A stretch of 64,000 nucleotides of DNA, from contig CAYXBA010000011.1 in assembly GCA_964463135.1 (NCBI GenBank), positions 62,001 to 126,000 on the forward strand, read 5' to 3'. Of the stretch, positions 33,415 to 42,449 are shown piece after piece. Position 1 is the first letter of the stretch. Each line of letters opens with the position of its first letter. The stretch comes from UBA6898 sp964463135 (GTDB lineage Bacteria > Nitrospirota > Thermodesulfovibrionia > Thermodesulfovibrionales > UBA6898). The position numbers and the translations under genes are program-made. The notes beneath the pieces were generated by a model. That model was not told where the DNA came from. It did no database searches and saw nothing but the letters and a program-made list of their open reading frames with translations.

Positions 33415-35394
33415 CTATGAGACGCTGTGTACCTTGGCGTATCCCGATGCACCGAGCAAAGCCTCTCCCCTGATATCCATCAGCCTGATAAAGGATTCCA
33501 CGACATAGGGATCAAACTGCGTGCCGGCATTGAGAAGGAGCTCTTCCCTGACCTGGTACAGCGACAGGGATTTCCGGTAAGGCCGCTCAGACATCATGGC
33601 GTCAAAGGTATCGACCACAGCGAGAATTCGCGCCTTGAGCAGAAGTTCCTCTCCCCTCAGTCCGTAAGGGTATCCTTTGCCATCGAACCGTTCGTGGTGC
33701 TGGATGATCGTCTGTCTGACGCCTTCAAGAGTGTCGATCGGGCCTAGGATCTCCTCTCCGATGAGCGGATGTGACTTGATGAGGCTGTATTCTTTTGAGG
33801 TGAGCTTGCCCTGCTTCTGAAGAATAAAGCTCTCGATACCAATTTTGCCGATGTCATGCAGTATGGCCGCATGCTCAAGTAACTCGAGCTCCTTGAAGTC
33901 AAGGCCGATGAACCTGCCGAGCTCGATGGCAAGGAGCTTGACCCTTTCAGAATGGCCCTTGGTATACAGATCGCTCGCCTCAAGTGCATTGACCAATGAC
34001 TGGATCGTAGCAAAATAATTGCGCTTTACGCTCTCATAGAGCCAGGCATTTTCCATTGATACAATGGCCTGGTTCGAAAGTGTTGTCAGAATTTCCATGT
34101 CCTCGTCTGTGAAGGCCGGGAGTTCCCCCTGTATCTCGAGGATCATGGTCCCGATGATCTCTCCCTTCATCTTGAGCGGTACGCCGATCTTTGAGGCTGC
34201 AGTACCGCCCTGCTGAAGGAGAATGGGTTTTCCCTGCGTCATGATCTCGGCGTAATATGCCTGGTGTTCGAGAGGAACGTCTGCAATACTTTCCGTGCCA
34301 AGCCCCCGCCTGTACTGAATGATAAGCGGCGGCTTGTTCCCATTCCGTATATGAAGGATCGCACGGTCTGTATTGAAGAGGTCAGCGGTCGTCCTGGTTA
34401 TGATCTTCATGACCTCTTCGGTCTCGACGATCGAGGTAAGGATCCTGCCGACCTCGTTCATCTTCTTGAGCCGCTCAACGACCTTTTCGAGTTCCTTGTT
34501 CTTTCCCTTCACTTCCCTGGACAGCGAGGTGATCGCCCTGTTTGCCGTTTCGAGCTCTTTGAGCCTGAACTCAAGCTGCTCGTTCAGGTCTTCCACCCGG
34601 TTCTTGTGCTCAAGGTCCATCTTGATCTTGGATAGCTCACGTTCCTTGGAGAGGTTCTTCGTGTACAGCTTGTTCATCTCATCGATCATCCTGTTAAATG
34701 CTGTACCGATAGTGCCAAGCTCGTCGCCGGTGATGCCCTGGACCGTTGCGTTCCAGTTGCCGGCTTCCACTTCCTGAATTGCGGTAAGAAGATTCTTCAG
34801 CGGTTTCATGACAAAGCGCGAGAAGAGCAGGCTCAGCACGACCGATATCACGAGCACGATCACGATGTTCGAAAATACGAGCATCCGTTTGATGGACAGA
34901 ATGGTAGCCAAATTCCTGGATATATCGAGCTTTACCTGGACCACGCCGTTGATCACTTCCCTGCTGTCATGGCAGCCAAAGCATTCCTGTCTGTTCATGA
35001 TATTTCTGAAATAATTGATCGTGGTATTGTTCTGGATCTCCGGCTTCTGGTACATCTCATGCGTCGCGATCTTGAGGTAGTCAGGTGATTTGGCGCCGAT
35101 CTCCGCAACATTCGTCGATTTCAGGATCGTGCCGGCAGGCGTAAGGATACGGATGGTTACGACCTCTTTATTCTTGCCGATATTTTCAAGGATCTTCTGG
35201 GCTTCCCCGGTGTTTCCCATCTGCATGTCGTGTGATATGGTGCGCTCAATAATATCACCCAGAAATACCGTATCTGCGATCTTTGACTCGAGCATCTTGG
35301 CGTTCTGCATCCTGAGGACGACCGCAGTCGTAATGCCAACCGTTATGATGATGGTCAGGGCTATGACAGCAATGATCTTTGTCTTAATAATCAT
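33415..35394 (-). CDS. Haem-motif periplasmic sensor with HAMP, GAF and HD-GYP output
   Basis: 659 residues. TM1 at about 7-27, periplasmic domain 30-170 ending with the c-type haem motif ECFGCH (C138, C141, H142), TM2 about 172-193, HAMP about 194-246, coiled coil about 255-345, GAF about 350-475 and HD-GYP about 485-640. The HD-GYP catalytic residues are intact: HDIGKIG, HHERFDGKGYP and VVDTFDAM. The output would hydrolyse cyclic di-GMP. Haem attachment in the periplasm suggests redox or gas sensing. ATG 35394 is the start of TM1; it has no ribosome site and follows a sigma-54-like promoter very closely. Confidence 0.9.
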   Translation of the reverse strand: MIIKTKIIAVIALTIIITVGITTAVVLRMQNAKMLESKIADTVFLGDIIERTISHDMQMGNTGEAQKILENIGKNKEVVTIRILTPAGTILKSTNVAEIGAKSPDYLKIATHEMYQKPEIQNNTTINYFRNIMNRQECFGCHDSREVINGVVQVKLDISRNLATILSIKRMLVFSNIVIVLVISVVLSLLFSRFVMKPLKNLLTAIQEVEAGNWNATVQGITGDELGTIGTAFNRMIDEMNKLYTKNLSKERELSKIKMDLEHKNRVEDLNEQLEFRLKELETANRAITSLSREVKGKNKELEKVVERLKKMNEVGRILTSIVETEEVMKIITRTTADLFNTDRAILHIRNGNKPPLIIQYRRGLGTESIADVPLEHQAYYAEIMTQGKPILLQQGGTAASKIGVPLKMKGEIIGTMILEIQGELPAFTDEDMEILTTLSNQAIVSMENAWLYESVKRNYFATIQSLVNALEASDLYTKGHSERVKLLAIELGRFIGLDFKELELLEHAAILHDIGKIGIESFILQKQGKLTSKEYSLIKSHPLIGEEILGPIDTLEGVRQTIIQHHERFDGKGYPYGLRGEELLLKARILAVVDTFDAMMSERPYRKSLSLYQVREELLLNAGTQFDPYVVESFIRLMDIRGEALLGASGYAKVHSVS

Positions 35395-35408
35395 ATATAT
35401 GAAACTTA

Positions 35409-35425
35409 TTGCAAGATATGTGCCT
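35409..35425 (-). promoter_or_regulatory. Candidate sigma-54 promoter of the HD-GYP gene
   Basis: On the minus strand the sequence AGGCACATATCTTGCAA has the -24 GG and -12 GC of RpoN promoters separated by exactly ten bases, with flanking CAC and TTGCA matching the consensus. The start point would fall only about five bases before the ATG. An enhancer-binding activator would be required; none is encoded nearby. Confidence 0.5.
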
Positions 35426-35565
35426 AAAAAAAACGTAAAACTCTTTGAAATATAAGTGATTTGTGCCAAAATCGATGCTTGCAGAGGTGTATTTCACTCA
35501 TTCTGCTGAATACCACGCAGTCAGGCCATAAATCATATTTATGAACCTTATTTGCCTGTTTAGTG

Positions 35566-35571
35566 TACAAT
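35566..35571 (+). promoter_or_regulatory. Candidate -10 element of der, implying very short leader
   Basis: TACAAT ends nine bases before the der ATG at 35580, and no ribosome site lies between. If used, the transcript would start within about three bases of the ATG. No convincing -35 hexamer is seen. Confidence 0.35.
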
Positions 35572-35579
35572 GAACGCCT

Positions 35580-36896
35580 ATGGAAAAACCTCTTGTTGTT
35601 ATCGTAGGCCGGCCGAATGTCGGAAAGTCCACTCTTTTTAACCGGATGACCGGAACACATTCTGCTATTGTCGAGGACATTCCCGGCGTTACCCGCGACC
35701 GGAACTATCTGGATGCAGAGTGGGAAGGCAAGAGTTATATGCTTGTCGATACCGGGGGGTTCTATATCGACCCGCCAGAGGATATCTTTGCCCAGGCAAA
35801 GGAGCAGGCCCTTTTTGCCATTGACGAGGGCGATATCATCATTCACCTTCTCGACGGCAAGGACGGACTCACCCCCGCGGATATGGAACTGGCGCGCCTT
35901 CTGCGTGCTTCAGGCAAGAAGGTAATCTGGCTGGTGAACAAGGTCGATGCCCCGGTCCGCGATGACCGGTTCTATGATTTCTATGCCATAGGCGCAGATG
36001 ACCTTTATCCGGTGTCTGCAGCCACCGGCCACGGGTACGACGATTTCATGGACATTCTCGGTGCTGTCCTTCCTGAATACCATGAAGAGAAGACCGATTA
36101 TCCCAAGATAGCGGTTGTGGGAAGGCCGAATGTCGGCAAATCAACACTGGTCAACGCCCTTACGGGCAAGAAGCGGATGGTGGTGAGCGACGTGGCGGGA
36201 ACCACCAGGGATGCCATTGACAGTACGTGTACCTTCCATGGCAGGAAGTATATGATCATTGATACCGCAGGGCTCAGAAAAAAGGGAAAGATCGGATATT
36301 CGCTTGAGCGGTTCTCGATGGTGCGGGCTGTCAGGAGCATCGAACGCTGCGATGTGGCCCTCGTTGTGCTGGATATGAGCGTCGGCATTACCGAGCAGGA
36401 CCAGAAGATCGCCGGCATCGTCAAGGACTACAATAAGGGCGTCATTTTCCTGCTGAACAAATGGGACCTGGTGCCCGAGCCGGAGGAGACGTTCAAGAAG
36501 ATCCTGCCTGAGCTGTACCGGAAGATTTGGTTCGCGGAATATGCGCCTGCCATCACCATATCGGGAGTATCCAAAAAAAGGATCACCAAGGTCTTCCCGG
36601 TGATCGATGTCATCCTTGAGGAGCGCAGGAAGCGCATCACGACCGGCGAACTGAACAGGTTCTTCCGGGAGATCATTGCAAAGATATCACTCCCGATGTA
36701 CAAAGGGAAGGCGGTCAAGATGTTCTACATGACCCAGGTGAGCATCGAGCCTCCGGAATTTGTTGTATTCTCGAACTACCGGAATGCGGTGATGGACTCT
36801 CATCTCAGATACATAGAGAGAAAGCTGCGCGAGTATTTCGGTTTCGGCGGAACGCCGCTCAAGATCCATGTGAGGCCGAAGAAGAGAGAAGCCTGA
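35580..36896 (+). CDS. der: Ribosome-assembly GTPase Der (EngA)
   Basis: 438-residue GTPase with two tandem G domains and a C-terminal KH-like domain, needed for maturation of the 50S subunit. First G domain: GRPNVGKST (about residue 10), DTGG and NKVD. Second: GRPNVGKST (about residue 181), DTAG and NKWD. The KH-like domain is at about 350-435, with PMYKGKAVKMFYMTQV. Length is normal. It is followed after one base by the yihY-like gene and then a small gene, suggesting an operon of three. No ribosome site is visible before ATG. Confidence 0.94.
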   Translation: MEKPLVVIVGRPNVGKSTLFNRMTGTHSAIVEDIPGVTRDRNYLDAEWEGKSYMLVDTGGFYIDPPEDIFAQAKEQALFAIDEGDIIIHLLDGKDGLTPADMELARLLRASGKKVIWLVNKVDAPVRDDRFYDFYAIGADDLYPVSAATGHGYDDFMDILGAVLPEYHEEKTDYPKIAVVGRPNVGKSTLVNALTGKKRMVVSDVAGTTRDAIDSTCTFHGRKYMIIDTAGLRKKGKIGYSLERFSMVRAVRSIERCDVALVVLDMSVGITEQDQKIAGIVKDYNKGVIFLLNKWDLVPEPEETFKKILPELYRKIWFAEYAPAITISGVSKKRITKVFPVIDVILEERRKRITTGELNRFFREIIAKISLPMYKGKAVKMFYMTQVSIEPPEFVVFSNYRNAVMDSHLRYIERKLREYFGFGGTPLKIHVRPKKREA

Positions 36897-36897
36897 G

Positions 36898-37725
36898 ATG
36901 TGGGCAGTCCGGCTGATCGGCAGAAGCGTTCTCGATTTTTTCAGGGACAATGGCCTGATGCTTGCCGGCTCCATGTCCTATTTCACCATGATGGCGCTTG
37001 TGCCGCTCTGCCTTTTTCTGGTAACGCTCTTTGGCTATTTTCTTGGCCACTATCCTGAATTTTACAAGTTCTTCCTGGCGAAATTGACCGGTTTTTTCCC
37101 GGCTGTAACACAGAATATTACAGATGATCTTACGAAGATCATTTCGTACAAAGGGCTCGGGAAGTTCAGTCTTCTTCTTTACGGTGTCCTCTCTTTTCAG
37201 GTCTTTGCCTCTATGGAGACGGCGCTGAACACCATTTTTAAGGTCAAAAAAAGAAGGAACTTTCTCGTCTCCATAGTTGTTTCTCTCGTGGTCGTGACGC
37301 TGATCATCGCACTCCTGACCACGTCTTTTGCAGCCGCTTCTGTGATCCCGCTGCTCAAGACGATCGGCTCTGATCTGTCCGGCATGAAGCTCGGCAGGCT
37401 GACAACGTTTCTCCTGCAGTTTGTTCTGCCTTTTGTCCTTGTCCTCGTTTCGATCATGCTGCTCTATATTGTTGTGCCGAAGACGCGCGTATCAGTATCT
37501 TCGGCGCTGCGAGGGGCTTTTTTTTCTGCGGTCATGCTTGAGCTTGCCAAGCATGCCTTCACGTGGTACGTGATCAACGTAGCCCAGTTCGGAAAGATCT
37601 ACGGTCCGCTCACCGCATTTGTCATGTTCCTGCTCTGGATGTTCTACTCTTCGGTCATCTTTTTAATCGGCGCCGAAATAGTGCATAATTTAGGAAATCA
37701 GAAACACGTGAGGAGTGAGCCATGA
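36898..37725 (+). CDS. YihY/BrkB family inner-membrane protein
   Basis: 275-residue membrane protein with about six hydrophobic segments. Family marks are AGSMSYFTMMALVPL in TM1 region (about residues 22-36) and the C-terminal ...YGPLTAFVMFLLWMFYSSVIFLIGAEI. Formerly annotated as ribonuclease BN, these proteins are now considered transporters or envelope proteins of unknown substrate. It begins one base after the der stop and its last bases overlap the next small gene (ATGA). Confidence 0.88.
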   Translation: MWAVRLIGRSVLDFFRDNGLMLAGSMSYFTMMALVPLCLFLVTLFGYFLGHYPEFYKFFLAKLTGFFPAVTQNITDDLTKIISYKGLGKFSLLLYGVLSFQVFASMETALNTIFKVKKRRNFLVSIVVSLVVVTLIIALLTTSFAAASVIPLLKTIGSDLSGMKLGRLTTFLLQFVLPFVLVLVSIMLLYIVVPKTRVSVSSALRGAFFSAVMLELAKHAFTWYVINVAQFGKIYGPLTAFVMFLLWMFYSSVIFLIGAEIVHNLGNQKHVRSEP

Positions 37726-37907
37726 TAGACCTGGTCGGTACGATCGTAGAAGTGGGCACGGGTGAAGCCCTGTATGTGGGCAAGCTTATTGAGGTGAACG
37801 AAACCGAGGTTCATCTTGAGTCTGACTCAGGCTGGGTCGTCATACCGGTGGAACGCATTGCCTTTGTGCGTCCGCGGGAAGAAGAGGAGTGGACTCCTTC
37901 ATCCTGA
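37722..37907 (+). CDS. Small conserved-looking protein, unknown function
   Basis: 61-residue soluble protein with a small beta-barrel look (DLVGTIVEVGTGEALYVGKLIEVNETEVHLES...WVVIPVERIAFVR). The repeated beta-strands and central Gly recall Sm-like or SH3-like folds, but it was not assigned. It starts with a 4-base overlap with the yihY-like gene, a good sign that it is translated. An acidic tail (REEEEWTPSS) ends it. Confidence 0.7.
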   Translation: MIDLVGTIVEVGTGEALYVGKLIEVNETEVHLESDSGWVVIPVERIAFVRPREEEEWTPSS

Positions 37908-37950
37908 ACTGCAGAAGCCGGATCTGCCGGCAGGAATTGCCAGGAACGTC

Positions 37951-38667
37951 CTAGAGGTCGCCGAGAACGAACTGCGTAAGGGCGATAGCTGTCAGTGCGG
38001 CTGTCTCTGCCCGGAGGATGCGTTTTCCCAGTGTAGCGGCAGTAAACCCGCAGTCTGTTGCAGCCTTCACTTCTTTTTCTGAAAACCCGCCTTCAGGCCC
38101 GATGCAGAGGATAATTCTTTTCACATTGCTGAGCGCATCGAGGGCAGAAGAAAAGGGCGCCCCTTCTTCTTCCCAGCAGATGATCCCGTTCGGAAACTGC
38201 CGGGATGACATCACCGCGTCAAAGGTCGCCGGCTCATGGACCAGCGGGACCCTGTTTCTGCCGCACTGGCGGGATGCCTCTTCGGCGATCTTCTGCCAGC
38301 GCTGAAGTTTTCTGGTCTCCCTGATTTGGCTTCTCTGGGTGATCGTCGGCATTATTTCCGTCACGCCGAGTTCTGTTGCCTTCTGGACAACCAGGTCCAT
38401 CTTTTCTCCCTTGAGCAGACCCTGCAGAAGAATAAGCTCAAGCGGGGACTCATTGTCCTGCTGCAGAGGAGCAACGACCTCCAGGGTTGCCTGTTTTTTT
38501 ATGAGGGCAGAGATCCTGGCTGTGTAGGCATTGCCGCTGCTGTCCGTCACAACAATAATGTCATCGGCCCGGCATCTGAGGACTGTAATGACATAGTGGG
38601 CCTTGTCTCCGGTGAGATGGATGATCTTCTTCGGCTGCAGGACAGTATCAAGAAAAAGTCTGATCAT
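37951..38667 (-). CDS. rsmE: 16S rRNA m3U1498 methyltransferase RsmE
   Basis: 238-residue SPOUT-class methyltransferase that modifies U1498 of 16S rRNA. An N-terminal PUA-like domain (about residues 1-70, with HYVITVLRCRADD) precedes the knotted SAM-binding domain: LLQGLLKGEKMDLVVQKATELGV, PTITQRSQ, RWQKIAEEASRQCGRN and the knot motif LCIGPEGGFSEKEV. The C-terminal LGKRILRAETAALTAI is intact. ATG 38667 (MIRLFLD) is the family start; the frame is open further upstream without signals. It lies between dnaJ and the small gene, with its start 28 bases downstream of the dnaJ stop, so it may be the last gene of the heat-shock operon. Confidence 0.92.
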   Translation of the reverse strand: MIRLFLDTVLQPKKIIHLTGDKAHYVITVLRCRADDIIVVTDSSGNAYTARISALIKKQATLEVVAPLQQDNESPLELILLQGLLKGEKMDLVVQKATELGVTEIMPTITQRSQIRETRKLQRWQKIAEEASRQCGRNRVPLVHEPATFDAVMSSRQFPNGIICWEEEGAPFSSALDALSNVKRIILCIGPEGGFSEKEVKAATDCGFTAATLGKRILRAETAALTAIALTQFVLGDL

Positions 38668-38695
38668 GGAGCGGGAAGCATGAGCCGGTCCTGCG

Positions 38696-39802
38696 TCAGC
38701 TCTCGACCCCGGTAAAAAGATCCTTGAGTTTGTCTTTAAAGCTCTTGTTGCTGTCGTCGGTGCTCTGCGCGGCAAACTCTTCGAGAAGTTCTTTCTGTCT
38801 TGGTGATAGTTTTTTCGGCACTTCGATGAAGACCCGGATCAGCTGACTGCCCCTCTGCTGGCTGCCGACCCGCGGCGCTCCCTTGCCCTTGAGCGTGAAG
38901 ATCTTTCCGGACTGCGTGCCTGCCGGGACCTTCAGCTTTGCCGAACCGTCGAGCGTCGGTACCTCGATCTCTGCGCCGAGGGCAGCATTGGTAAAGGAAA
39001 TGGGGAAATCACAGAAGAGGTCTGTGCCTTCCCGCTTGAATATGGCATGTTCCTTGACATCCAGTATTACATACAGGTCCCCATGCGGGCCGTTATTGAG
39101 GCCGGGTTCTCCTTCTCCGGTTATCTTCAGTCTCGATCCGACATCCACGCCGGCCGGGATTTTGAGATTGACGGTCTTCTGTTCCTGCACGGAGCCGTGA
39201 CCCTTGCATTTCTTGCAGGGATTCGTGATGATCTTGCCGGTGCCGTAACATTTTCCGCAGCTTTTTGATACGCTGAAGAAGCCCTGCTGATATCTGATCT
39301 GGCCTGAGCCCTTGCAGGCGCTGCAGACTTCCGGTTGCTTGCCCGGCTCGGAGCCGGTCCCGCTGCAGTCCTCGCATTTCTCCAGTTTCGGAAAGGTGAT
39401 GACCTTTTCGGTGCCAAAGACTGCTTCCTCGAGGGTGATGTCGAGGTCATATCTGAGATCATTTCCCCTGGCAGGACGCTGCCGCCTCTGTCCGCCGAAG
39501 TTGCCGCCGAACATATCGCCGAAGAAATCTTCAAAGATATCGCCGAACCCGGCACCGCCGGCAAACGGGCCCTGACCGGCGCCGAACCCGTCTGCAGTCC
39601 CGTACCGGTCATAATGAGCCCTTTTCTCCGGATCAGAAAGCACGGAATAGGCGTGGCTGATCTCCTTGAACTTCTCCTCTGATGCCTTGTCTCCTGAGTT
39701 CCTGTCCGGGTGGTGTTTCATGGCAAGCTGCCGGTAAGCCTTCTTCAGCTCTTCCGGTGTGGCTTCGCGCGAAACGCCCAGTAGCTCGTAATAATCCTTC
39801 AC
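38696..39802 (-). CDS. dnaJ: Chaperone DnaJ
   Basis: 368-residue type I DnaJ: J-domain (residues 1-70 with KHHPDRNSGDK; HPD motif present), Gly/Phe-rich linker (about 75-125), four zinc CxxCxGxG repeats (CEDCSGTG, CSACKGSG, CGKCYGTG, CKKCKGHG) and the C-terminal substrate-binding domain. It stimulates DnaK ATPase activity. The start is GTG 39802, six bases after AAGGA; upstream in-frame codons are not protein-like. A terminator-like hairpin separates it from dnaK, so part of its expression may be independent or attenuated. Confidence 0.93.
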   Translation of the reverse strand: MKDYYELLGVSREATPEELKKAYRQLAMKHHPDRNSGDKASEEKFKEISHAYSVLSDPEKRAHYDRYGTADGFGAGQGPFAGGAGFGDIFEDFFGDMFGGNFGGQRRQRPARGNDLRYDLDITLEEAVFGTEKVITFPKLEKCEDCSGTGSEPGKQPEVCSACKGSGQIRYQQGFFSVSKSCGKCYGTGKIITNPCKKCKGHGSVQEQKTVNLKIPAGVDVGSRLKITGEGEPGLNNGPHGDLYVILDVKEHAIFKREGTDLFCDFPISFTNAALGAEIEVPTLDGSAKLKVPAGTQSGKIFTLKGKGAPRVGSQQRGSQLIRVFIEVPKKLSPRQKELLEEFAAQSTDDSNKSFKDKLKDLFTGVES

Positions 39803-39839
39803 ATTAGTTCCTTGCCTGTAATTTTTTGTCTCAAAGTAT

Positions 39840-39900
39840 ACATGAAAAAGGGTCCAGGGGTGCAAGTACACCTTGCAGAAGGCGCTTGACCCCTGAACCC
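39840..39900 (-). terminator. Hairpin with U-run between dnaK and dnaJ
   Basis: On the minus strand GGGTTCAGGGGTCAAG pairs with CTTGCACCCCTGGACCC with minor mismatches, and the 3' arm is followed by TTTTTC. It lies 18 bases after the dnaK stop and looks like an intrinsic terminator or attenuator within the heat-shock cluster. Confidence 0.6.
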
Positions 39901-39917
39901 GTCGTTATTGCGGATCG

Positions 39918-41828
39918 CTATTTCTTGTCCTTGTCCACGTCCTCGAATTCAGCTTCCACAACCTCTTCCTCTGCCGGCTTGGCTCCCTGGCCTCCGTCAC
40001 CTCCGGGCTGTGCTCCGGCGCCGGTATGTTTGTACAAATGCTCTGCGAGCTTATGGGAGACCTGCATCAGCTTGTCCGTGGCTGCCTTGATCTCCGCAGG
40101 ATCGGAGCTTGCGTCCTTAACTTTCTTGCACTGTTCAAGTGCTTCGTCGATCTCACGTTTTTCATCAGCCGTGATCTTGTCCCCGTAGTCGCCCAGGGAT
40201 TTTTCGACGGTATAGCAGAGCGTATCAGCATTGTTCCGCGCCTCTGCCATCTGTTTTTTCTTATGGTCCTCCTGTCCGTGCTCGTCGGCGTCGCGGACCA
40301 TCTTCTTGATCTCGTCCTCAGAAAGACCGCTTGAGGCGGTTATCCGGATCGACTGTTCCTTGTTGGTGCCGAGGTCCTTTGCAGAGACATGAAGTATGCC
40401 GTTGGCATCGATGTCAAAGGATACCTCGATCTGGGGTACACCCCGCGGCGCAGGGGGGATGCCGATAAGTTCGAAGTTGCCGAGCAGTTTGTTGTCGCCT
40501 GCCATTTCACGTTCACCCTGGCAGATCTTGATGGTGACCGCAGGCTGATTGTCCGTTGCGGTCGAAAAGACCTGGCTCTTTTTGGTAGGGATGGTCGTGT
40601 TCCTCTCGATGATCTTCGTGAAGATACCACCGAGGGTCTCGATGCCCAATGACAGCGGGGTAACGTCTAGGAGGAGAACCTCCTTCACATCGCCCTTCAA
40701 AACTGCAGCCTGTATCGCAGCGCCTACGGCAACCACCTCATCAGGGTTAACGGTCCTGTTCGGTTCCTTGCCGAAGAAGCTCTGCACGGTCTGCTGGACC
40801 TTCGGTGTGCGTGTCTGTCCGCCGACCAGCAGCACCTCATCGATGTTGCCTGCGGAGAGGCCGGCATCGGAAAGGGCGTTCTTGCAGGGACCGATGGTAT
40901 TGTCGAACAGGTCTGCTGCCAGCTGTTCGAACTTGGCGCGGGCTATCTTCATCAGCAGGTGCTTCGGACCGGTAGCGTCAGCTGTGACAAAGGGAAGATT
41001 GATCTCGGTCTCTGTTGCAGTCGAAAGCTCGATCTTTGCACGCTCTGCAGCCTCTTTCAGCCTCTGAAGGGCCATCTTGTCGTTCTTCAGGTCAATGCCC
41101 TGGTCCTTTTTGAATTCATCGATCATCCAATCGATGATCCTGATGTCAAAGTCGTCGCCGCCGAGGTAAGTGTCGCCGTTCGTTGACTTTACCTCAATGA
41201 CGCCTTCCCCGATCTCGAGGATCGATATATCAAAGGTGCCGCCGCCAAGGTCATACACGGCTACCTTTTCTTCCTTCTTCTTATCCATGCCGTAAGCAAG
41301 AGCAGCGGCGGTCGGCTCATTGATGATCCTGAGCACATTGAGACCGGCTATTCTGCCCGCGTCCTTTGTTGCCTGTCTCTGACTGTCGTCAAAATAGGCC
41401 GGTACGGTGATGACCGCTTCAGTCACTTTTTCGCCAAGATAATCTTCAGCAGCCTGCTTCAGTTTCTGCAGGATCATGGCCGAGATCTCGGGCGGTGAGT
41501 ACTTCTTGCCGAATATTTCGACATGCGCATCGCTGTTCGGCGCTTCCACGATCTTGTACGGCAGCCTCTTCTTTGCGTGATCGACTTCAGGCGCGGAATA
41601 CTTCCTGCCCATAAGCCTCTTGATCGAAAATATGGTGTTCTCCGGATTGGTGATCGCCTGCCGTTTTGCTATCTGACCGACAAGCCGCTCGCCCTTGTCC
41701 GTGATCGCAACGACCGACGGCGTAGTCCTGGTGCCTTCCTGGTTCGGTATAACAACGGTCTCTCCGCCCTGCACAACGGCAACGCAAGAGTTCGTGGTCC
41801 CGAGGTCAATTCCTATTGCTTTTCCCAT
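39918..41828 (-). CDS. dnaK: Chaperone DnaK (Hsp70)
   Basis: 636-residue Hsp70. The ATPase domain (1 to about 383) starts GIDLGTTNSCVAV and includes IINEPTAAALAYG and YDLGGGTFDISIL; a VLLLDVTPLSLGIETLGG linker leads to the substrate-binding domain (about 390-505) and helical lid. The tail ends EEEVVEAEFEDVDKDKK, the typical acidic terminus. Length is normal. It starts one base after grpE in the minus-strand order hrcA, grpE, dnaK, dnaJ. Regulation is by HrcA through the CIRCE element upstream of hrcA. Confidence 0.96.
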   Translation of the reverse strand: MGKAIGIDLGTTNSCVAVVQGGETVVIPNQEGTRTTPSVVAITDKGERLVGQIAKRQAITNPENTIFSIKRLMGRKYSAPEVDHAKKRLPYKIVEAPNSDAHVEIFGKKYSPPEISAMILQKLKQAAEDYLGEKVTEAVITVPAYFDDSQRQATKDAGRIAGLNVLRIINEPTAAALAYGMDKKKEEKVAVYDLGGGTFDISILEIGEGVIEVKSTNGDTYLGGDDFDIRIIDWMIDEFKKDQGIDLKNDKMALQRLKEAAERAKIELSTATETEINLPFVTADATGPKHLLMKIARAKFEQLAADLFDNTIGPCKNALSDAGLSAGNIDEVLLVGGQTRTPKVQQTVQSFFGKEPNRTVNPDEVVAVGAAIQAAVLKGDVKEVLLLDVTPLSLGIETLGGIFTKIIERNTTIPTKKSQVFSTATDNQPAVTIKICQGEREMAGDNKLLGNFELIGIPPAPRGVPQIEVSFDIDANGILHVSAKDLGTNKEQSIRITASSGLSEDEIKKMVRDADEHGQEDHKKKQMAEARNNADTLCYTVEKSLGDYGDKITADEKREIDEALEQCKKVKDASSDPAEIKAATDKLMQVSHKLAEHLYKHTGAGAQPGGDGGQGAKPAEEEVVEAEFEDVDKDKK

Positions 41829-41829
41829 C

Positions 41830-42438
41830 TTATTGTTCCTCCTCTATGGAATCGTTTTCTTTGATTTCTGATGCTTCTGCATCATTACTCTGCTGCTTCT
41901 GAGGTTTTACGGAAACTGCCACCAGCGACGGCCTGATCACTTTGTCCCGGTATTTGTACCCTGCCCTGAACTCCTCAGCGATCAGCTTTTCGTCCATGTC
42001 ATCACGCTCGACCTGTGACATGGCATGATGTACCGCCGGATCAAAGGGTTTGCCTGCGGCTTCAATGCGGGAAAGGCCGAACTTCTCCAGTGTTCGCTGA
42101 AGTTCCTTGAGGGTCACTTCAACGCCCTGGACCAGCCCGCTGTTGATCTCACCCGTGGCGTGCTTCAGCGCAAGCTCAAGGTTGTCTATGGCAGGCAGAA
42201 GCTCATGCAGCAGGGACTCATTGCCGTACCGCACAAGATCTTCCTTGTCCTTGTTGACACGTTTCCGATAATTTTCAAAGTCGGCGTACAGCCTCAGATA
42301 TTTGCTGTTTAATTCATCTGCTCCGGGACTGGCCGCAGATTTCTGCTGATCTTCCTGATTTTCGGGACCGTCATTGACAAGTTCAATGTCGTCCTCGCCG
42401 AAATCTTCGTTCTCTTTTTCCTGATCGTTCTCTCCCAA
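41830..42438 (-). CDS. grpE: Nucleotide-exchange factor GrpE
   Basis: 202 residues. A long charged N-terminal region (about 1-45) leads into the coiled coil (YLRLYADFENYRKRVNKDKEDL) and the C-terminal beta domain with FDPAVHHAMSQVE and VIRPSLVAVS. GrpE releases ADP from DnaK. The likely start is TTG 42438, with AAGG about seven bases upstream; no nearer ATG keeps the conserved part. The gap to hrcA is about 11 bases. Confidence 0.9.
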   Translation of the reverse strand: MGENDQEKENEDFGEDDIELVNDGPENQEDQQKSAASPGADELNSKYLRLYADFENYRKRVNKDKEDLVRYGNESLLHELLPAIDNLELALKHATGEINSGLVQGVEVTLKELQRTLEKFGLSRIEAAGKPFDPAVHHAMSQVERDDMDEKLIAEEFRAGYKYRDKVIRPSLVAVSVKPQKQQSNDAEASEIKENDSIEEEQ

Positions 42439-42449
42439 GATGCACCTTC

